Positions 47,801 to 55,973 are shown, numbered from the stretch's first letter. The stretch: DNA of 64,000 bases from Actinomadura oligospora ATCC 43269 (GCF_000518265.1 NZ_KI912412.1:62001-126000); one strand, 5' to 3'. Program-made: numbers and translations. The notes: generated by a model from the sequence alone, not told the origin.

Positions 47801-48345
47801 GCCTGCAGCTCAGGGACGAGATCACCGTGGCGTCCGGCCTCGAGATCGGCCTCGACGCGATCCTCGACGGCCGCGCGGCGCCGCTCGTCCAGGCGGGCGG
47901 ACGGCGCGGACGCGAACGGCAGGTGCGCGGCGTCCTCGAGCGCGGAACCGCGCCAGAGCGCCAGGGCCTCACGAAGCGCGGACGCGCGGGCCCGGGCGTC
48001 CGGGACATCGCGCGCGGCGGCGACGCGGGCCTCGAACTCGTGCGCGTCCACGGCCTCGAGCGGGACGGCGAGCCGGTAGCCGCCCGGACGCGACTCGATC
48101 GCCTCCCGGCCGATCGCCGCGCGCAGCCGCGAGACGAGGGACTGGAGCGCGTTGGGGGCCCCGGCGGGCGGATCGTCCTCCCAGAGGTCGCCGATCAGCC
48201 GCTCGGCCGGGATCGTCCGACCGGGTTCCAGGGCGAGCCGGGTCAGCAGGACGCGCAGCCGCGCCCCGCCGAGCTCGACGATCTCACCCCCGGACCGGTC
48301 GTCCCCGCGCCGGACCTCGACCGGCCCCAGAATCGCTATCCGCAC
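44860..48345 (-). CDS. SARP/BTAD-STAND-TPR transcriptional regulator (AfsR-like)
   Basis: A 1161-residue multidomain regulator. Residues 1-95 form an OmpR-like winged helix (VRIAILGPVEVRRGDDRSGG; LLTRLALEPGRTIPAERLIG; PNALQSLVSRLRAAIGREAI). A BTAD helical domain follows (about 100-245), then a STAND ATPase with P-loop GPGGAGKTRLSLEAG (about 307-318) and Walker B LIILDNCEHL, then TPR-like helical repeats (about 700-1130). Near 46490-46600 an 18-bp repeat adds an Ala/Gly/Ser-rich linker (GSAASGGSAASGG) between the ATPase and winged-helix parts. Such regulators activate secondary metabolism or export genes; the adjacent convergent ABC exporter is an obvious candidate target. The start is GTG at 48345. 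Confidence 0.9.
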   Translation of the reverse strand: MRIAILGPVEVRRGDDRSGGEIVELGGARLRVLLTRLALEPGRTIPAERLIGDLWEDDPPAGAPNALQSLVSRLRAAIGREAIESRPGGYRLAVPLEAVDAHEFEARVAAARDVPDARARASALREALALWRGSALEDAAHLPFASAPSARLDERRRAAVEDRVEADLEAGRHGDLVPELQALASADPLREPLRALLIRVLYASGRQADALAEYESLRTALADGLGVDPSPSLEDLHVAVLRQDPSLLAARAAAASPERAVAASPEEGSARSETPPGNLPAQLTSFIGRDEDLRHVGAMLSGGRFVTLTGPGGAGKTRLSLEAGRHAARLAPDGVWFVPLASVTDPGEVPSAVLTAMGLREVALLSTKSGWLTAPEGTDPLDRLAGALAGRRPLIILDNCEHLLDAAARLADRVLADCPGARILATSREPLGVTGEALWPVEPLERPPVNADADRAAGYPAVRLLTDRAAAVSPGFAVTGENVADAVRICRALDGMPLAIELAAARLRALTLAQVADRLDDRFRLLREGSRTALPRHRTLRAVVEWSWDLLDTRERVIWRRLAAFPGGADLDAAEAVCAATPDTFATPGGSAASGGSNASAASAASGGSAASGGSAASGGDVLAGEVLVGDVLDVLAALVDKSLVTVVTGGADGVPRYRMLETIRAYGLERLAEAGEEERVRRAHAEYFAGLAETAEPHLTRDEQVVWIARLNAEQDNLHAALRWALDRGDAPLAIRFTAALGWYWFLGGRVNEAIDSVAALAAMPGLPSGEATARTFALGAMVVFDGSAREEADANGWLLRAKELAEQIPDGEAVHPVLRIMTVTMGMYAEGLSTRVLDGLTPLVDDPDPWVRGLGRFIAGHVELNFGRTDSGERYFAAAQEAFREAGDRWGLSFTLTGQAELLGRRGEHREAVRLYEEAVRLNGRLGGGPMIMLQTEMQLAVQHTLLGELDRAERILAAALREVERTGSIEGTAAIYHASALIARRRGDLAGAARLLDHAIETTGGFAGSPQFQAMVLVARAFCDLEVDDPDAARPRLDDALRRASSAPDFPIVATVLCGLAAMAHHDGDPARAAELLGHAEALRGGPDLSQPDAVALAGTLRAELGDASFETSFARGRARTFDDLLETYDLPGPKPYGPLVSSGPQPASGGGSRPASG

Positions 48346-48366
48346 GTCCCGATTGTCCCTGAAACG

Positions 48367-48406
48367 ACGACACCCCCGGCGCGGTACGGCGTGCCGGGGG
48401 TGTCGT
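48367..48406 (-). terminator. Hairpin terminator after ndh
   Basis: A perfect 14-bp stem (ACGACACCCCCGGC with GCCGGGGGTGTCGT) and 12-nt loop, 54 nt after the ndh stop and 22 nt before the SARP start, separating two minus-strand genes. Confidence 0.8.
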
Positions 48407-48459
48407 GGGACGTCGTCACCGGAGGCGGACGGGTCCGCCGTCACCGGTGACGATCTCGG

Positions 48460-49821
48460 TCAGGAGGCCTTCTGCTTGGGCTTGGCGTCGTCCAGCGCGG
48501 CCAGTTCGAAGTCGGCGCGCGGCTGCTCGACGGTGGCCAGCGAGACGGTCTCACGCTTGAGGAACAGCGCGAGCGTCCAGTCGGCCAGGACGCGGATCTT
48601 CCGGTTGAAGGTCGGGACCATCAGGCCGTGGTAGGTCCGGTGGAAGAACCAGGCCGGCCAGCCCTTGAGCTTGAACCCGAGCGGGTTCGCGACGCCCTTG
48701 TGCAGGCCGAGTCCGGCCACGGCGCCGAGGTTGCCGTGGACGTACGGCTTGAGCGACTTGCCGCGCAGCGAGCGGACGATGTTCGCGGCCAGGACCTTGG
48801 ACTGCCGCAGCGCGTGCTGGGCGTTCGGCGGGCAGAACATGCCCTCCTGGGTGAGGTCCGGGATGGCGGCGTTGTCGCCCGCGGTGAACGCGCGCACCAT
48901 GCCCTCGATGGTGAGGTACTCGGTGCCCTTGATGCGGCCCCGCTCGTCCAGCGGCAGGTCGGTATGCCTGACGACCGGCGACGGCTTCACGCCCGCGTTC
49001 CAGACCAGCGTCCCGGACGGGAAGCGGCTGCCGTCCGACAGCTCGATCTCGCCGCCGACCGCCGACTGGAGGAAGGTCTTCAGCTTCACGTCGATGCCGC
49101 GGCCGCGCAGCTGCTCGGCCGTCCACTTGCCCATGTCCGGCCCGACCTCGGGAAGGATCCGGTCGGACGCCTCCACCAGCACGAACCGGAGGTCCTGCGG
49201 AGTGATCTTCCGCATGTACCTGGTCGCGTCGCGGACCATGTCCTCGACCTCGGCGATCGCCTCGACACCGGCGAACCCGCCGCCGACGAACACGAAGGTC
49301 AGCGCCTTGCGGCGGATCTCCACCTCGTCGGTCGACTCGGCGACCTCGAGCTGCTCCAGCACGTGGTTGCGCAGGTGGATGGCCTCACCGACGGTCTTGA
49401 GGCTGAAGCCCTCCTCGGCCAGGCCGGGGATGGGCAGGATCCGGGGGACGGCGCCGGCGGCCATCACCAGGTAGTCGTAGTTGATCCGCTCCGGGGGTCC
49501 GGCGAGCGGCTGCACGATGGCCCAGCCCTCGTCGTGGTTCAGCTCGGTCACCCGCGCCTTGCGCACGGTGCACCTGGGGAGCACCCGGCGCAGCGGGACG
49601 ACGACGTGCCGCGGGGAGATGTTCCCCGCCGCGGCCTCGGGAAGGAACGGCTGGTAGGTCATGTACGAGTTGGGGTCGACGATCGTGACCTTGACCTCGC
49701 CCCGCTTGAGCTCGCGCTTGAGCTTCTTCTGAAGCCGCAGCGCGGTGTACATGCCCACGTAGCCGCCGCCCACGATCAGGATGTGGGGAGCGCCAGGGGT
49801 GCCCTCGGCGGTCCTGGCCAT
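48460..49821 (-). CDS. ndh: Type II NADH dehydrogenase (NDH-2)
   Basis: A 453-residue flavoprotein that oxidises NADH and reduces quinone at the membrane without pumping protons. Two Rossmann motifs are visible: HILIVGGGYVGMYTALRLQK for FAD and LTFVFVGGGFAGVEAIAEVE for NADH. The quinone-site segment (GMFCPPNAQHALRQSKVLAA) and the C-terminal amphipathic membrane-binding region (GWPAWFFHRTYHGLMVPTFN) are typical. A perfect Rex operator lies 26 bp upstream of the ATG, so transcription should rise when NADH/NAD+ is high. Confidence 0.95.
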   Translation of the reverse strand: MARTAEGTPGAPHILIVGGGYVGMYTALRLQKKLKRELKRGEVKVTIVDPNSYMTYQPFLPEAAAGNISPRHVVVPLRRVLPRCTVRKARVTELNHDEGWAIVQPLAGPPERINYDYLVMAAGAVPRILPIPGLAEEGFSLKTVGEAIHLRNHVLEQLEVAESTDEVEIRRKALTFVFVGGGFAGVEAIAEVEDMVRDATRYMRKITPQDLRFVLVEASDRILPEVGPDMGKWTAEQLRGRGIDVKLKTFLQSAVGGEIELSDGSRFPSGTLVWNAGVKPSPVVRHTDLPLDERGRIKGTEYLTIEGMVRAFTAGDNAAIPDLTQEGMFCPPNAQHALRQSKVLAANIVRSLRGKSLKPYVHGNLGAVAGLGLHKGVANPLGFKLKGWPAWFFHRTYHGLMVPTFNRKIRVLADWTLALFLKRETVSLATVEQPRADFELAALDDAKPKQKAS

Positions 49822-49846
49822 CGCGGCCTCCTCGTTTCACTGGTGC

Positions 49847-49864
49847 TTGTGAAGGTATTCACAA
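49847..49864. promoter_or_regulatory. Rex operator of ndh
   Basis: TTGTGAAGGTATTCACAA matches the Rex consensus TTGTGAA-N4-TTCACAA exactly, and the palindrome extends one more pair on each side (GC...GC). Rex is the NADH-sensing repressor of respiratory genes in actinobacteria, including ndh in Streptomyces. The site is 26 bp upstream of the ndh start. Confidence 0.93.
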
Positions 49865-50198
49865 GCTACCTCCGGATTTGCCCTGCCTTGATGAGCTAAC
49901 AAGCTGAAGAAGGTCAGTTGTTTCCGGAGTGGGAAACTTGGAGCGTTGTAACGCCGTGAAACACGTCACGTCTTTACCATTCTAGGGCACCGATGGGACT
50001 CAACTCACATGAGCGAGATCACAGCGACCGCCGTGGGCGCCGCCGTCCCCGTGAGCGTCGAAAGACCCGATCCACCCCGCCGGAACCCCTAGGGTTGGGG
50101 CGGACCTGGAAGGGGGCGCGGCCTGGGCTCGCGCACCGCCGAGACGAGGGGACAACGGTGGAGCGCGGCGTAGCATCTCGCCCGGGAGCGTATCGACG
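49865..50198. other. Divergent ndh/PEBP upstream region
   Basis: This is the most AT-rich non-coding stretch in the window (roughly 49880-49985), as expected for promoters. It contains a CRP-like site (49956-49969) and the small repeat GCGTT-GT-AACGC (49943-49954). I see no gene; nearer the PEBP start the GC content rises again without recognisable elements. Confidence 0.5.
49956..49969. promoter_or_regulatory. CRP/GlxR-like site upstream of ndh and the PEBP gene
   Basis: GTGAAACACGTCAC, in the context CGTGA-N6-TCACG, fits the actinobacterial CRP pattern TGTGA-N6-TCACA at eight of ten positions. It is about 135 bp from ndh and 230 bp from the PEBP gene; cAMP-linked control of ndh would be plausible. 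Confidence 0.42.
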
Positions 50199-50891
50199 AT
50201 GAACAGCATCTCTCCGAACCGACGCAGCCACATGAGCGACAACGCACGGCCCCACGCGAACGCGCCGGTCCGTCCGGACATGAGAGCCGGATCACGCGCC
50301 GCGGGCCACCGGCGTGGACGGCGTGCCGCGGCCGTCGCCGCGGCGGTGACGGCGCTGGCCGCCGGCCTGTCGGGGTGCGGGCTCATCGGGCAGCCCCAGA
50401 ACAAGAGCGCCGAGCTCGCGGAGTGGTTCACCGTGACCAGCCCCGTGTTCCGGGATGGCGGCGACTTGCCCGCGCGGTACGCCTGCGCGACGTACTCTGG
50501 TTCCGCCGCGCTGGGCAGGACCCCGCCACTGCGCTGGTCGGCGGGCGGCGTCCGGAACGCCCAGTCCTATGCGATCGTGGTGGACGACCCGGACGCCACC
50601 GGCGGCACGTACGTGCACTGGGTGGTCGCCGGGATCGACCAGGCGCAGCACGAGCTCGTCGAAGGAGGACGGCTCGGCACGATGGTCGAGGCGCGCAACA
50701 CCGCGAAGAAGGTGGGCTACACCGCGCCGTGTCCGCCGAAGGGCGAGCGGCACCGGTACCGGTTCACCGTCTACGCGCTGGACACCAGGGTTCCCTTCAC
50801 GAACGGGGCCACGCTGAAGGACGCGCTGGGCGACATCGCCAAGCACACCGTCGGGCGGGGCAGGATCACCGGGAACTTCGGCGACAAGTAG
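50199..50891 (+). CDS. YbhB/YbcL-type PEBP lipoprotein
   Basis: A phosphatidylethanolamine-binding-protein family member, up to 230 residues. After a basic region and a hydrophobic stretch there is a lipobox (ALAAGLSGC, lipidated Cys60), so the protein is anchored outside the membrane. The PEBP fold shows in TPPLRWSAGGVRNAQSYAIV, VDDPDATGGTYVHWVVAGID and CPPKGERHRYRFTVYALDTR. The start at 50199 has GGGAG upstream; 50232 or 50280 are possible and would give a more usual signal length. Bacterial PEBPs have no settled function. Confidence 0.85.
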   Translation: MNSISPNRRSHMSDNARPHANAPVRPDMRAGSRAAGHRRGRRAAAVAAAVTALAAGLSGCGLIGQPQNKSAELAEWFTVTSPVFRDGGDLPARYACATYSGSAALGRTPPLRWSAGGVRNAQSYAIVVDDPDATGGTYVHWVVAGIDQAQHELVEGGRLGTMVEARNTAKKVGYTAPCPPKGERHRYRFTVYALDTRVPFTNGATLKDALGDIAKHTVGRGRITGNFGDK

Positions 50892-51162
50892 ACGCGTTCC
50901 CCCGGAGACCTTCGGGTCGCCGGAACCGTACTGAGGAGTACGGACCCCGAGGGGACCGGAGGACAGGGGCGTACCGGACGGCCCGAATCGGCCGTTCGGA
51001 ACGCATCGGGTGAGGGATTATGTGCGCGAAAGGTGTGACAACGGTCATAGCGGTCGGACAGAATCGGTTGAGGTCCGCCGGGTACCGACCGCGCACGATG
51101 ATCGGGACCGACCCGCGGTCCGCGCTGGCGACTCTCGCCGGGCCAAGACAATGGGTGGTGGC

Positions 51163-53358
51163 ATGACTTCTACAATCGTGGTCTTCGGCCTCGTGCTGGT
51201 CGTGGTCCTGGTGGTCGTCCTGGTGGTCCTGGGCCTGCGGGCCCGGGGCGACGGCGGGGACGCCGACGACAACTGGACGGCCGAGGACGAGCGGCCGCGC
51301 GACCGCGGACGGGGTCGCCGGCGTGCGCCCGAGCCCCAGCCCGGCGGTTACGACGACGGATACGACCAGGGCTTCGACGGCGCCGACCAGGGGTTCGAGC
51401 AGGGCTTCGAGCCCGGCTTCGACCGCCGTGTGGCCGGTCCCGGCGGAGACGTCCCGGTCGCGGGTCCGTCCCCGATGGCCGCCCCCACCGGCGGGCAGAT
51501 GCCCCCGGCCCCCGGCGCTCTCGCCGGTCCGGGTGGCCCGGGTTCCGCGGGTCAGGGATTCGTCGGCGGGCCGAACGCCGTCCCCGACCCGTTCGCCGTT
51601 CCCAGCGGCCCGGGAGGGCCGGGCGGCCCCGGCGACCAGTTCGGCGGCCCCGGCGCTCCGGGCGGGCTCGGCGGGCCCGCCTCCCAGACGCAGCAGGCCC
51701 CGCCGCCGCAACCGGTGGCCGCGCCCTCCCCGCCCCCTCCGCCGCCGTCCGGGCACGGCGACGAGATGGGCGACGACGACTACTGGGCGACCATCACCTT
51801 CGACAAGCCGAAGTTCCCCTGGCAGCACGACAAGCGGGACGACATGGACGGCTCCGACCCGTCCGGCGACCCGCTGCACGCCACCGGCGGACAGCACCCG
51901 GGCGGCGCCCCGGGCGGTCCCGGTGGTCCGGGCGGACCCGGCGGTCCCGGTGGTCCCGGTGATCAGTTCGGTGACCAGCAGTACGGCGACCCGGGCATGG
52001 TCGGCGACCCGGCGATGACCGCCACGCTCGGCGGGGACGCCGGATTCGGCGGCGGTCCGGCGGGCACCGGCCCGCAGGGGATCCCGTCGCCGTTCGCCCA
52101 GGGCGGCAACGGGCTGTCGAACGACCCGCAGTCCGGCCCGTTCGGCGCCGACCCGTCCGCCACCGCGCACGACCCGCTGCCGGTGATCGACCAGGGCGGG
52201 CCGCAGTCCCCGTACGGGCCGACGGGCGAGCACCCCGCGTTCGGCTCCGGCGGCTCCGTGCCGCCCGACCAGCACGTTTACGGTGAGGCGTCGTCGTCCG
52301 GCTCCGGCTTCGGCGACGGATCCGGTTTCGGGCAAGGCGACGGCGGCGGCTTCGGGCAGAACGACGGTTCCGGTTTCGGGCAGTTCGGCACGTCCGGCGA
52401 CCCGTCGTACGGCACCTCCGCCGAGCCCCAGCAGCCCGCGTACGGCAACACGGGCGAGCTTCCGTCGTCGTACGGGAACGAGTCCTATGGGAACGAGCCG
52501 TACGGGAACGACCCGCTGAACACGCGCGGAGGATCGTCCGGGGACGGCTACGACCGTCCGGCGGCGGCGTCCGGCGCGGACCCGCTGGGCCTTCCGCTCG
52601 GCGGCGGCCTCGGCGAGGACACCTCCGGGTACCGGTCGCCCGCGGCCGACTCGGGCACCGGCGGCTGGAGCACTCCGGCCGCTCCCCCGCCGCCCGCGGC
52701 CCCGCAGCCCGCCGCCTCGGGCGCGTCCGGCGACGACACCGGCGAGGGCAAGCTCCCGACCGTGGACGAGCTGCTCCAGCGCATCCAGAGCGACCGGCAG
52801 CGCACGACCCCGGACCCGTCCGGGTCGGGGATCGGCGCGGACAAGCCGTTCGGCAACTCGATGGGCGACCCGCTGAGCGACCCGCTCGGCGCGCCGCCGT
52901 TCAGCGGCTCGAACGGCCCGTCGGGCTCGTCCTCGGGCGGCCAGTCGACCGGCGGCTACCAGGCCGCGCCGACCTACAACGACTCCGCGTACAACGACTC
53001 GTCCGCGCGCTACGACGACCCGCTGGCCTCGAGCCGCGACTCGTTCGGCGGCGGCCTGGGCGCGCCCGGCGGCCAGTCCGCGACCGGCTCGACCGGGGAA
53101 CCGGGCCGGTACGGCGACTTCGGCGGCAACGGCTACGGCGGCAGCGACCCGCTCCCGTCGCACGACACGGGGCCGCGTCCGGCCGGGTCCTTCGACCCGA
53201 ACGCCACCCAGGCGTACGGGTCGGGCTACTTCCCCGGCAACGAGTCCGGTGGCGGCAACGGCTCCTACGGCAACCCGTCCTACGGCGGCAACAACCAGGA
53301 CCAGCAGCCGCCCCAGCAGCAGGACGACTGGCAGAACCACCGCGACTACCGTCGCTGA
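51163..53358 (+). CDS. Membrane-anchored, largely disordered Gly/Pro/Ser-rich protein with two conserved-looking motifs
   Basis: A 731-residue protein with one N-terminal membrane helix (MTSTIVVFGLVLVVVLVVVL) followed by about 700 residues of low complexity: FDG/FEQGFEPGF repeats, GGPGGPGGPGG stretches, SGFGQGDGGGFGQ and SYGNESYGNEPYGN repeats. Two islands stand out as ordered and information-rich: DDDYWATITFDKPKFPWQHD (about residues 205-224) and KLPTVDELLQRIQSDRQRT (about 529-547). They look like short docking motifs for partner proteins. The start at 51163 gives the membrane helix at the N-terminus; an ATG at 51151 would add four residues. I do not recognise a family. Confidence 0.78.
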   Translation: MTSTIVVFGLVLVVVLVVVLVVLGLRARGDGGDADDNWTAEDERPRDRGRGRRRAPEPQPGGYDDGYDQGFDGADQGFEQGFEPGFDRRVAGPGGDVPVAGPSPMAAPTGGQMPPAPGALAGPGGPGSAGQGFVGGPNAVPDPFAVPSGPGGPGGPGDQFGGPGAPGGLGGPASQTQQAPPPQPVAAPSPPPPPPSGHGDEMGDDDYWATITFDKPKFPWQHDKRDDMDGSDPSGDPLHATGGQHPGGAPGGPGGPGGPGGPGGPGDQFGDQQYGDPGMVGDPAMTATLGGDAGFGGGPAGTGPQGIPSPFAQGGNGLSNDPQSGPFGADPSATAHDPLPVIDQGGPQSPYGPTGEHPAFGSGGSVPPDQHVYGEASSSGSGFGDGSGFGQGDGGGFGQNDGSGFGQFGTSGDPSYGTSAEPQQPAYGNTGELPSSYGNESYGNEPYGNDPLNTRGGSSGDGYDRPAAASGADPLGLPLGGGLGEDTSGYRSPAADSGTGGWSTPAAPPPPAAPQPAASGASGDDTGEGKLPTVDELLQRIQSDRQRTTPDPSGSGIGADKPFGNSMGDPLSDPLGAPPFSGSNGPSGSSSGGQSTGGYQAAPTYNDSAYNDSSARYDDPLASSRDSFGGGLGAPGGQSATGSTGEPGRYGDFGGNGYGGSDPLPSHDTGPRPAGSFDPNATQAYGSGYFPGNESGGGNGSYGNPSYGGNNQDQQPPQQQDDWQNHRDYRR

Positions 53359-53369
53359 TCCGTTCCGCC

Positions 53370-53407
53370 GAAGTGGCCGTCCCCGGTTCCCCGGGGGCGG
53401 CCACTTC
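53370..53407 (+). terminator. Hairpin terminator
   Basis: GAAGTGGCCG pairs with CGGCCACTTC, with an inner CCCCGG/CCGGGG extension, 12 nt after the stop of the disordered protein gene. Confidence 0.78.
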
Positions 53408-53545
53408 GCTTGTGCGGCCCGTTGCCGTGCGGCTTGCCACTTGTGCGGCTCGTTCGCTTTGCGGCTCACCTGCCGGTTCGTCTGCCAGGTCGTCTGTGGG
53501 AGGGGTTCATGGATTCTGGAGCGTGACCGGACCCCGACTGTTTGA

Positions 53546-55933
53546 ATGCGGAGCGTGACTGATTCTTCACGTACCGTTTCCCTTCTCCGTCATGACGTGG
53601 CCGCGTCGTTCGTGGTGTTCCTGGTCGCCGTCCCCCTGTCGCTGGGCATCGCGGTCGCGTCCGGGGCCCCGGTGGCGGCGGGCCTGATCGCCGCGGTCGT
53701 CGGTGGCGTCGTCGGTGGGCTGGCGGGCGGGTCGCCGCTGCGGGTCAGCGGGCCCGCCGCCGGGCTCGCGGTGATCGTCGCCGAGACCGCCCACGCGTAC
53801 GGGTGGCGGGCGGCCTGCGGCGTCACCCTGCTCGCGGGCCTGCTCCAGATCGCGCTGGGCGCGGCGCGGGTCGCGCGCGCGGCGCTGGCCGTCTCCCCCG
53901 CGGTCGTCCACGGGATGCTCGCGGGGGTCGGGCTGACCCTCGTCCTGTCCCAGCTGCACATCATGCTCGGCGGACGGCCGCAGGCGTCGGCGACCGAGAA
54001 CCTGATCGAGCTGCCAGGCCAGCTCACGCGCGCGCACGGCCCCTCGACGGCGGTGGCGCTGGGAACGATCGCCGTCCTGCTCCTGTGGACGTACGCGGGT
54101 CGTCAGCGCCGGACCCGAGACCGGAGGTCCACGCTGCCACTGGAGGCGCTCGTGGCCCTTCTGCGGGGGCCTGCGGCGGCGCCGTCGCGGGTGCCCGCGA
54201 GCGTCCCGCGAGTGCCCGCGGCCGTCCTGCGGGGGTTCACGGCGGTGTTGCGGGCGCCCGCGGCGGTTCCCGCGGTGGTGCTCGCCTCGGCCGGGACGTG
54301 GGCGCTCGGCTGGAACGTTCCGCACGTGGACATGCCGGACCGGCTGTTCGGCGGGTGGCGTCCGCCGGTCCTGCCGGACGCGCCGGTGCACGAGATCGTC
54401 GGCGCGGTCGCGGCCGTCGCGATGGTCGCGGCCGTCGAGTCACTGCTGTGCGCGGTCGCCCTGGAGCGGCGGCGACCCGATGGGACGCCGCGCGCCGACC
54501 TGGACCGGGAGCTGCTCGGGCAGGGCGCGGCGAACGCGGTGTCGGGGCTGCTCGGCGGGCTGCCGGTCACGGGGGTGATCGGCCGGAGCGTCCTCAACGT
54601 CGAGGCGGGCGCGCGGACGCGGGCGTCGACCGTCCTGCAGGGGGTCTGGATCCTGGCCGGGGCGGTGACCTGCGCGGCGCTGATCGAGCGGATCCCTCTG
54701 TCGGCGCTGGCGGGGCTGCTGGTGGTGCTCGGGTTCCGGCTGGTGGACCGGACCAGGCTGCACGACCTGCGGGACCACCGGGAGGTCCCCGTCCACCTGG
54801 CGACGGCGGCGGGCGTGCTCCTGCTGGGGCTGGGCGAGGGCGTCCTGATCGGGATGGCGGTGGCGGGGGTGCTGGCGCTGCGGCGGCTCACGCGGCTGAC
54901 CGTCCGGGTCGAGGAGGCGGTGCCGAGCGCGGACGACCGGCCCGGCGAGCCCACCTGGCACGTCGTCGTGGAGGGGACACTCACGTTCCTCGGGGTGCCG
55001 CGACTGTCCCGGGCGCTGGCGGCCGTCCCGCCGGGCGCGGGGGTCGACCTGGACCTGAACGTCGACTTCATGGACCATGCGGCGTTCGAGACCGTCCACC
55101 ACTGGCGGCAGGCCCACGAACGGCTCGGGGGCAGGGTCGACATCGACGAGATTCATGAGTCTTGGTATGAAAGAGCCGTGACAGGTGATTTGTCTGGTCA
55201 GCGCAAGTCTCCCCCGGGTTCCCGCTGGTGGGCCCCCTGGGCGAACCGCCGACGCCGTCCGGGGAGCGTCCCGGAGGCGTCCGGGAGGACGCCCAGCGAC
55301 CTTCTGCTGTCCGGGATCCGCGAGTACCAGGGGCGGACCGCCCGCCTGGTCCGTCCGATCATGTCCGAGCTCGCCTTCGAGCAGAAGCCCGAGCACCTGT
55401 TCATCACCTGCGTGGACTCGCGCGTGGTGCCGAACATCATCACCGCGTCCGGCCCCGGCGACCTGTTCATCAACCGGAACGTCGGGAACATGGTGCCGCG
55501 GCACGGCTCCGTCCCCCCGGACGACTCGGTCGCCGCGACCGTCGAGTACGCCCTGAACGTCCTCGGCATCCGGACGATCACCGTCTGCGGCCATTCCAAC
55601 TGCGGCGCGATGGCGGCGCTGCTGGCCGGTGGCGAGGAGATCGAGCACCTGCCCTCCCTCACCCGGTGGATCCAGCACGCCAAGCCCAGCCTCGCCCGGT
55701 TCGTCGCGTCCGAACCCGTCCCGGACCAGTCCCCGATGACCCGGCTGTGCCAGCTCAACGTCGTCCAGCAGCTGGAGAACCTGGAGAGCTATCCCTGGCT
55801 GCGGGCCCTGGTCGACTCGGGCGAGCTCACCCTGGTCGGCCTGTACCTCGACCTCGAGACGGCCGACGTGCACGTCCTGGACCGCGCGTCCGGAACGTTC
55901 GGCCCGGTCCGCGACGACCGCACGCCGGTCTGA
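53546..55933 (+). CDS. SulP-family anion transporter fused to a beta-carbonic anhydrase
   Basis: A 795-residue fusion resembling mycobacterial Rv3273. Residues 10-455 form a SulP transporter (VPLSLGIAVASGAPVAAGLI; GSPLRVSGPAAGLAVIVAET), residues about 470-545 a STAS domain, and residues 590-795 a beta-carbonic anhydrase with zinc ligands Cys622 (CVDSRV, with the Asp624/Arg626 dyad), His683 and Cys686 (CGHSNCGA). It probably moves bicarbonate and interconverts it with CO2 at the membrane. The transporter part has a repetitive loop of about 50 residues (SRVPASVPRVPAAVLRGFTA). The start may be ATG 53546 or GTG 53555. Confidence 0.93.
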   Translation: MRSVTDSSRTVSLLRHDVAASFVVFLVAVPLSLGIAVASGAPVAAGLIAAVVGGVVGGLAGGSPLRVSGPAAGLAVIVAETAHAYGWRAACGVTLLAGLLQIALGAARVARAALAVSPAVVHGMLAGVGLTLVLSQLHIMLGGRPQASATENLIELPGQLTRAHGPSTAVALGTIAVLLLWTYAGRQRRTRDRRSTLPLEALVALLRGPAAAPSRVPASVPRVPAAVLRGFTAVLRAPAAVPAVVLASAGTWALGWNVPHVDMPDRLFGGWRPPVLPDAPVHEIVGAVAAVAMVAAVESLLCAVALERRRPDGTPRADLDRELLGQGAANAVSGLLGGLPVTGVIGRSVLNVEAGARTRASTVLQGVWILAGAVTCAALIERIPLSALAGLLVVLGFRLVDRTRLHDLRDHREVPVHLATAAGVLLLGLGEGVLIGMAVAGVLALRRLTRLTVRVEEAVPSADDRPGEPTWHVVVEGTLTFLGVPRLSRALAAVPPGAGVDLDLNVDFMDHAAFETVHHWRQAHERLGGRVDIDEIHESWYERAVTGDLSGQRKSPPGSRWWAPWANRRRRPGSVPEASGRTPSDLLLSGIREYQGRTARLVRPIMSELAFEQKPEHLFITCVDSRVVPNIITASGPGDLFINRNVGNMVPRHGSVPPDDSVAATVEYALNVLGIRTITVCGHSNCGAMAALLAGGEEIEHLPSLTRWIQHAKPSLARFVASEPVPDQSPMTRLCQLNVVQQLENLESYPWLRALVDSGELTLVGLYLDLETADVHVLDRASGTFGPVRDDRTPV

Positions 55934-55971
55934 GACGGGCCGGACGACCGCACGTCCGTCTGAGACGGGCC
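55912..55971. repeat. 30-bp tandem duplication over the carbonic anhydrase stop codon
   Basis: Two 30-nt units (55912-55941 and 55942-55971), identical except for three positions, share the core TCTGAGACGGGCC. The first contains the stop TGA; because 30 is a multiple of three, the second copy places another TGA in the same frame, ten codons on. Confidence 0.88.
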
Positions 55972-55973
55972 GT

